From contig JACDGO010000112.1 in the NCBI GenBank assembly GCA_013821585.1, forward strand, positions 1 through 6,768: 6,768 bases of DNA, read 5' to 3'. Each line of letters begins with the position of its first letter. Positions within the stretch are counted from its first letter, which is position 1. Shown here one piece after another: positions 5,063-6,768 of the stretch. The translations under genes were made by a program, and so were the position numbers. The notes beneath the pieces were generated by a model that saw only the letters and a program-made list of their open reading frames with translations, was not told the DNA's origin and ran no database searches. Origin of the DNA: Sphingomonadaceae bacterium. GTDB lineage: Bacteria > Pseudomonadota > Alphaproteobacteria > Sphingomonadales > Sphingomonadaceae.

Positions 5063-6768
5063 ATGCGCGACGAGATCGAATTCGGCGAACGTGCGCCTGC
5101 AGGCGATGACGTTCAGGGGGCGGACGCGGCCCAGCTTCCGGCCAATATCGCCTTCATCGCAGCATCCGCGCTGACGCTGGCCGCTTGCGGCTCCGGCGGG
5201 GCGAGTCCGACCCCCTCGCCGACTCCCACCGCCGCCGCGCCCGCGCCGCCGACGTCGATGCAAGTGGGGCGCCTGCTCTCCCAGGCGACGATGGGCGCGA
5301 CCGACGCGGATATCGCGCGCGTTCAATCGCTCGGCTACGCGGGCTGGGTCGACGAGCAGCTCGCCAAGCCCCGCGCAACGACGCACTGGGACTGGATGAT
5401 CGCCAAAGGCTATGGCGGCCCCGCGAACACATCAGATCTCACCGGCTTCGACGCGACAATCTGGCGCCAGTTGATTTCGGGCGACGACCAGCTGCGTCAA
5501 CGCGTCGGCCTCGCACTTTCCGAAATCCTGGTCGTCGCGGCGAACGGTCTCGAAACGACTTATCCCCAGTTCATGGCCGCCGCCTATCTCGACGTCCTCT
5601 GGGACAATGCATTCGGCAGTTTCCGGACGATCCTGCAACAGCTCAGCACCAATATGGCGATGGGCGAATGGCTGACTTTCATGAGCAGCCGCAAGGCAGA
5701 TCCCGCCACCGGATCGATGCCCGACGAGAATTACGCGCGCGAACTCATGCAGCTGTTCACGATCGGGCTGGTCCAACTCAACATGGATGGCACGGTCAAG
5801 ACCAATGGCGGCGTGCCGATAGAGACCTACACCCAGGACGACATTCTCGGCCTCGCGCGTGTTTTCACCGGCTATATCCCGTCGACCTGGGATGCGACGT
5901 CGGCGTCGATCGATCGCAACCGCCAACCGATGATAACGCGAGACGATTGGTATGAGACGGGTGCCAAGACCTTTCTTGGCACGACCATTCCCGCCGGGAC
6001 GGACGCCGCCGCATCGCTGATGGCGGCACTCGACGCGATCTTCGCGCATTCCAATGTTCCGCCCTTCATCTCGAAGCAGCTGATCCAGCGCCTCGTCACC
6101 AGCAATCCGACCCCCGCTTATGTCGGCCGCGTCGCGGCCGTCTTCGCCGACAATGGATCGGGCGTGCGCGGCGACCTGAAGGCCGTCGTCCGCGCGATCC
6201 TTCTCGATAGCGAGGCGCGCGACGATACGATCGCGACAGGCGTAAGCTTCGGCAAATTGCGCGAACCGATCATGCGCCTCACAAACTGGGCGCGCGCGTT
6301 CGGTGTCGCCTCTCCCTCCGACGCATGGGCGATCGGCGACACGAGCAACACGACGACCAAGCTCGGCGAAAGCCCCGGTCGAAGTCCTAGCGTGTTCAAC
6401 TTCTACCGCCCCGGCTACACGCCGCCGAGCACCGCGATCCAGGCGCAGGGCCTGGTCGCGCCCGAGTTCCAGATCGCCAGCGAGCTGACCACTGTCGGTT
6501 ATATCAACTATATGAATTCGCTGATCGTGAACGGCGTCGGCGACGTCAAACCCAACTATGCGGACCTGGTCGCCAAGGCGGCTGACTCGTCGGCGCTGAT
6601 CGATGCGATCAACGTCCGGCTCGCGGGCGGACAGCTGAGCGCGGCAACGATCGCGACGATCAAGTCGGCGATCGACAGCATATCGGCGACGGGAGCGAAC
6701 GGACCGATCAACCGCGTCACGACGGCGATCCTGCTGACGATGGCGACCGCCGACTATCTCGTACAGAA
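5063..6768 (+). CDS. DUF1800 domain protein, putative lipoprotein (paralog 2), last codon(s) beyond window
   Basis: Open from ATG 5063 to the right edge, 568 codons plus two bases. The final visible residues (ADYLVQ, then AA of a codon) line up with the end of paralog 1 (PEYIAQK), so only about one codon and the stop are missing. The N-terminus is again acidic (MRDEIEFGERAPAGDDVQGA), followed by IAFIAASALTLAAC with Cys42, GSGG and a Pro-Thr/Ala linker (48-63). The domain has RLLSQATMGATDADIARVQ (70-88), ENYARELMQLFTIG (222-235), YTQDDI (256-261), PTPAYVGRVAAVF (349-361), KLREPI (398-403) and SVFNFYRPGYTPP (443-455). GGGCGGGGA just before the ATG may serve as ribosome site. Compared with paralog 1 it has extra residues near 17-23 and 248-255. 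Residues 331-415 match paralog 1 exactly. Role unknown, presumably the same as paralog 1 with a different target or partner. Confidence 0.9.
   Translation, partial: MRDEIEFGERAPAGDDVQGADAAQLPANIAFIAASALTLAACGSGGASPTPSPTPTAAAPAPPTSMQVGRLLSQATMGATDADIARVQSLGYAGWVDEQLAKPRATTHWDWMIAKGYGGPANTSDLTGFDATIWRQLISGDDQLRQRVGLALSEILVVAANGLETTYPQFMAAAYLDVLWDNAFGSFRTILQQLSTNMAMGEWLTFMSSRKADPATGSMPDENYARELMQLFTIGLVQLNMDGTVKTNGGVPIETYTQDDILGLARVFTGYIPSTWDATSASIDRNRQPMITRDDWYETGAKTFLGTTIPAGTDAAASLMAALDAIFAHSNVPPFISKQLIQRLVTSNPTPAYVGRVAAVFADNGSGVRGDLKAVVRAILLDSEARDDTIATGVSFGKLREPIMRLTNWARAFGVASPSDAWAIGDTSNTTTKLGESPGRSPSVFNFYRPGYTPPSTAIQAQGLVAPEFQIASELTTVGYINYMNSLIVNGVGDVKPNYADLVAKAADSSALIDAINVRLAGGQLSAATIATIKSAIDSISATGANGPINRVTTAILLTMATADYLVQ
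6053..6307 (+). repeat. 255-base near-identical block in paralog 2 (pairs with 2839-3093)
   Basis: Partner of the block in paralog 1, coding residues 331-415. Six synonymous third-position differences fall at 6088, 6118, 6247, 6253, 6283 and 6304. Immediately downstream, the coding for ASPSDAWAIGDTSNTTTK differs from the equivalent TSASNAWAIGDTSSSGTR at many positions, so the near-identity has a sharp edge. Confidence 0.9.

Noticed and set aside
5185..5955. Plus-strand open frame of 256 codons inside the second DUF1800 gene
   Set aside because: It is a shifted frame of the DUF1800 coding sequence, Arg-rich and without family motifs, while the frame from ATG 5063 carries every DUF1800 hallmark.

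Overview
The window is high-GC DNA with strong G/C preference at third codon positions. The Caulobacter-type promoter, the small sphingomonad-style lipoprotein and the paired DUF1800/DUF1501 genes together suggest an alphaproteobacterium, most likely in the Sphingomonadales. That placement is an inference from gene content and codon use; no marker gene is present.

Left part (1-1743). A YeiH/UPF0324-type membrane protein runs leftward off the window edge. It starts at GTG 513 and is missing its C-terminus. Diverging from it is an aldo/keto reductase that has become a pseudogene through four separate lesions: a one-base deletion, two in-frame TAG codons eight codons apart, and a deletion of roughly 13 bases. 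Its promoter still looks good. A small putative lipoprotein overlaps its end by four bases (GTGA) and is intact.

Right part (1882-6768). A set of same-strand genes encodes exported proteins of unknown function. A DUF1800 protein with a lipobox (558 aa) is followed after 13 bases by a DUF1501 protein with a Tat signal (460 aa). After 108 bases comes a second, paralogous DUF1800 protein, open to the right edge and complete to within about one codon of its expected end. DUF1800 and DUF1501 proteins are commonly encoded side by side and presumably act together at or beyond the inner membrane. DUF1501 belongs to the alkaline-phosphatase-like fold group. No biochemical role can be read from the sequence.

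The clearest unexpected signal is inside the two DUF1800 genes. They are clearly diverged over most of their length but share a 255-base block (2839-3093 and 6053-6307) that encodes 85 identical residues with only six synonymous differences. The block ends abruptly, which looks like recent gene conversion. Both DUF1800 proteins also share an odd N-terminus: an acidic stretch of 20 to 28 residues precedes a short hydrophobic segment and the lipobox.

No tRNA, rRNA, CRISPR array, insertion sequence or attachment site was found. No stretch over 300 bases lacks a gene. The longest gap (1744-1881) holds only small inverted repeats.
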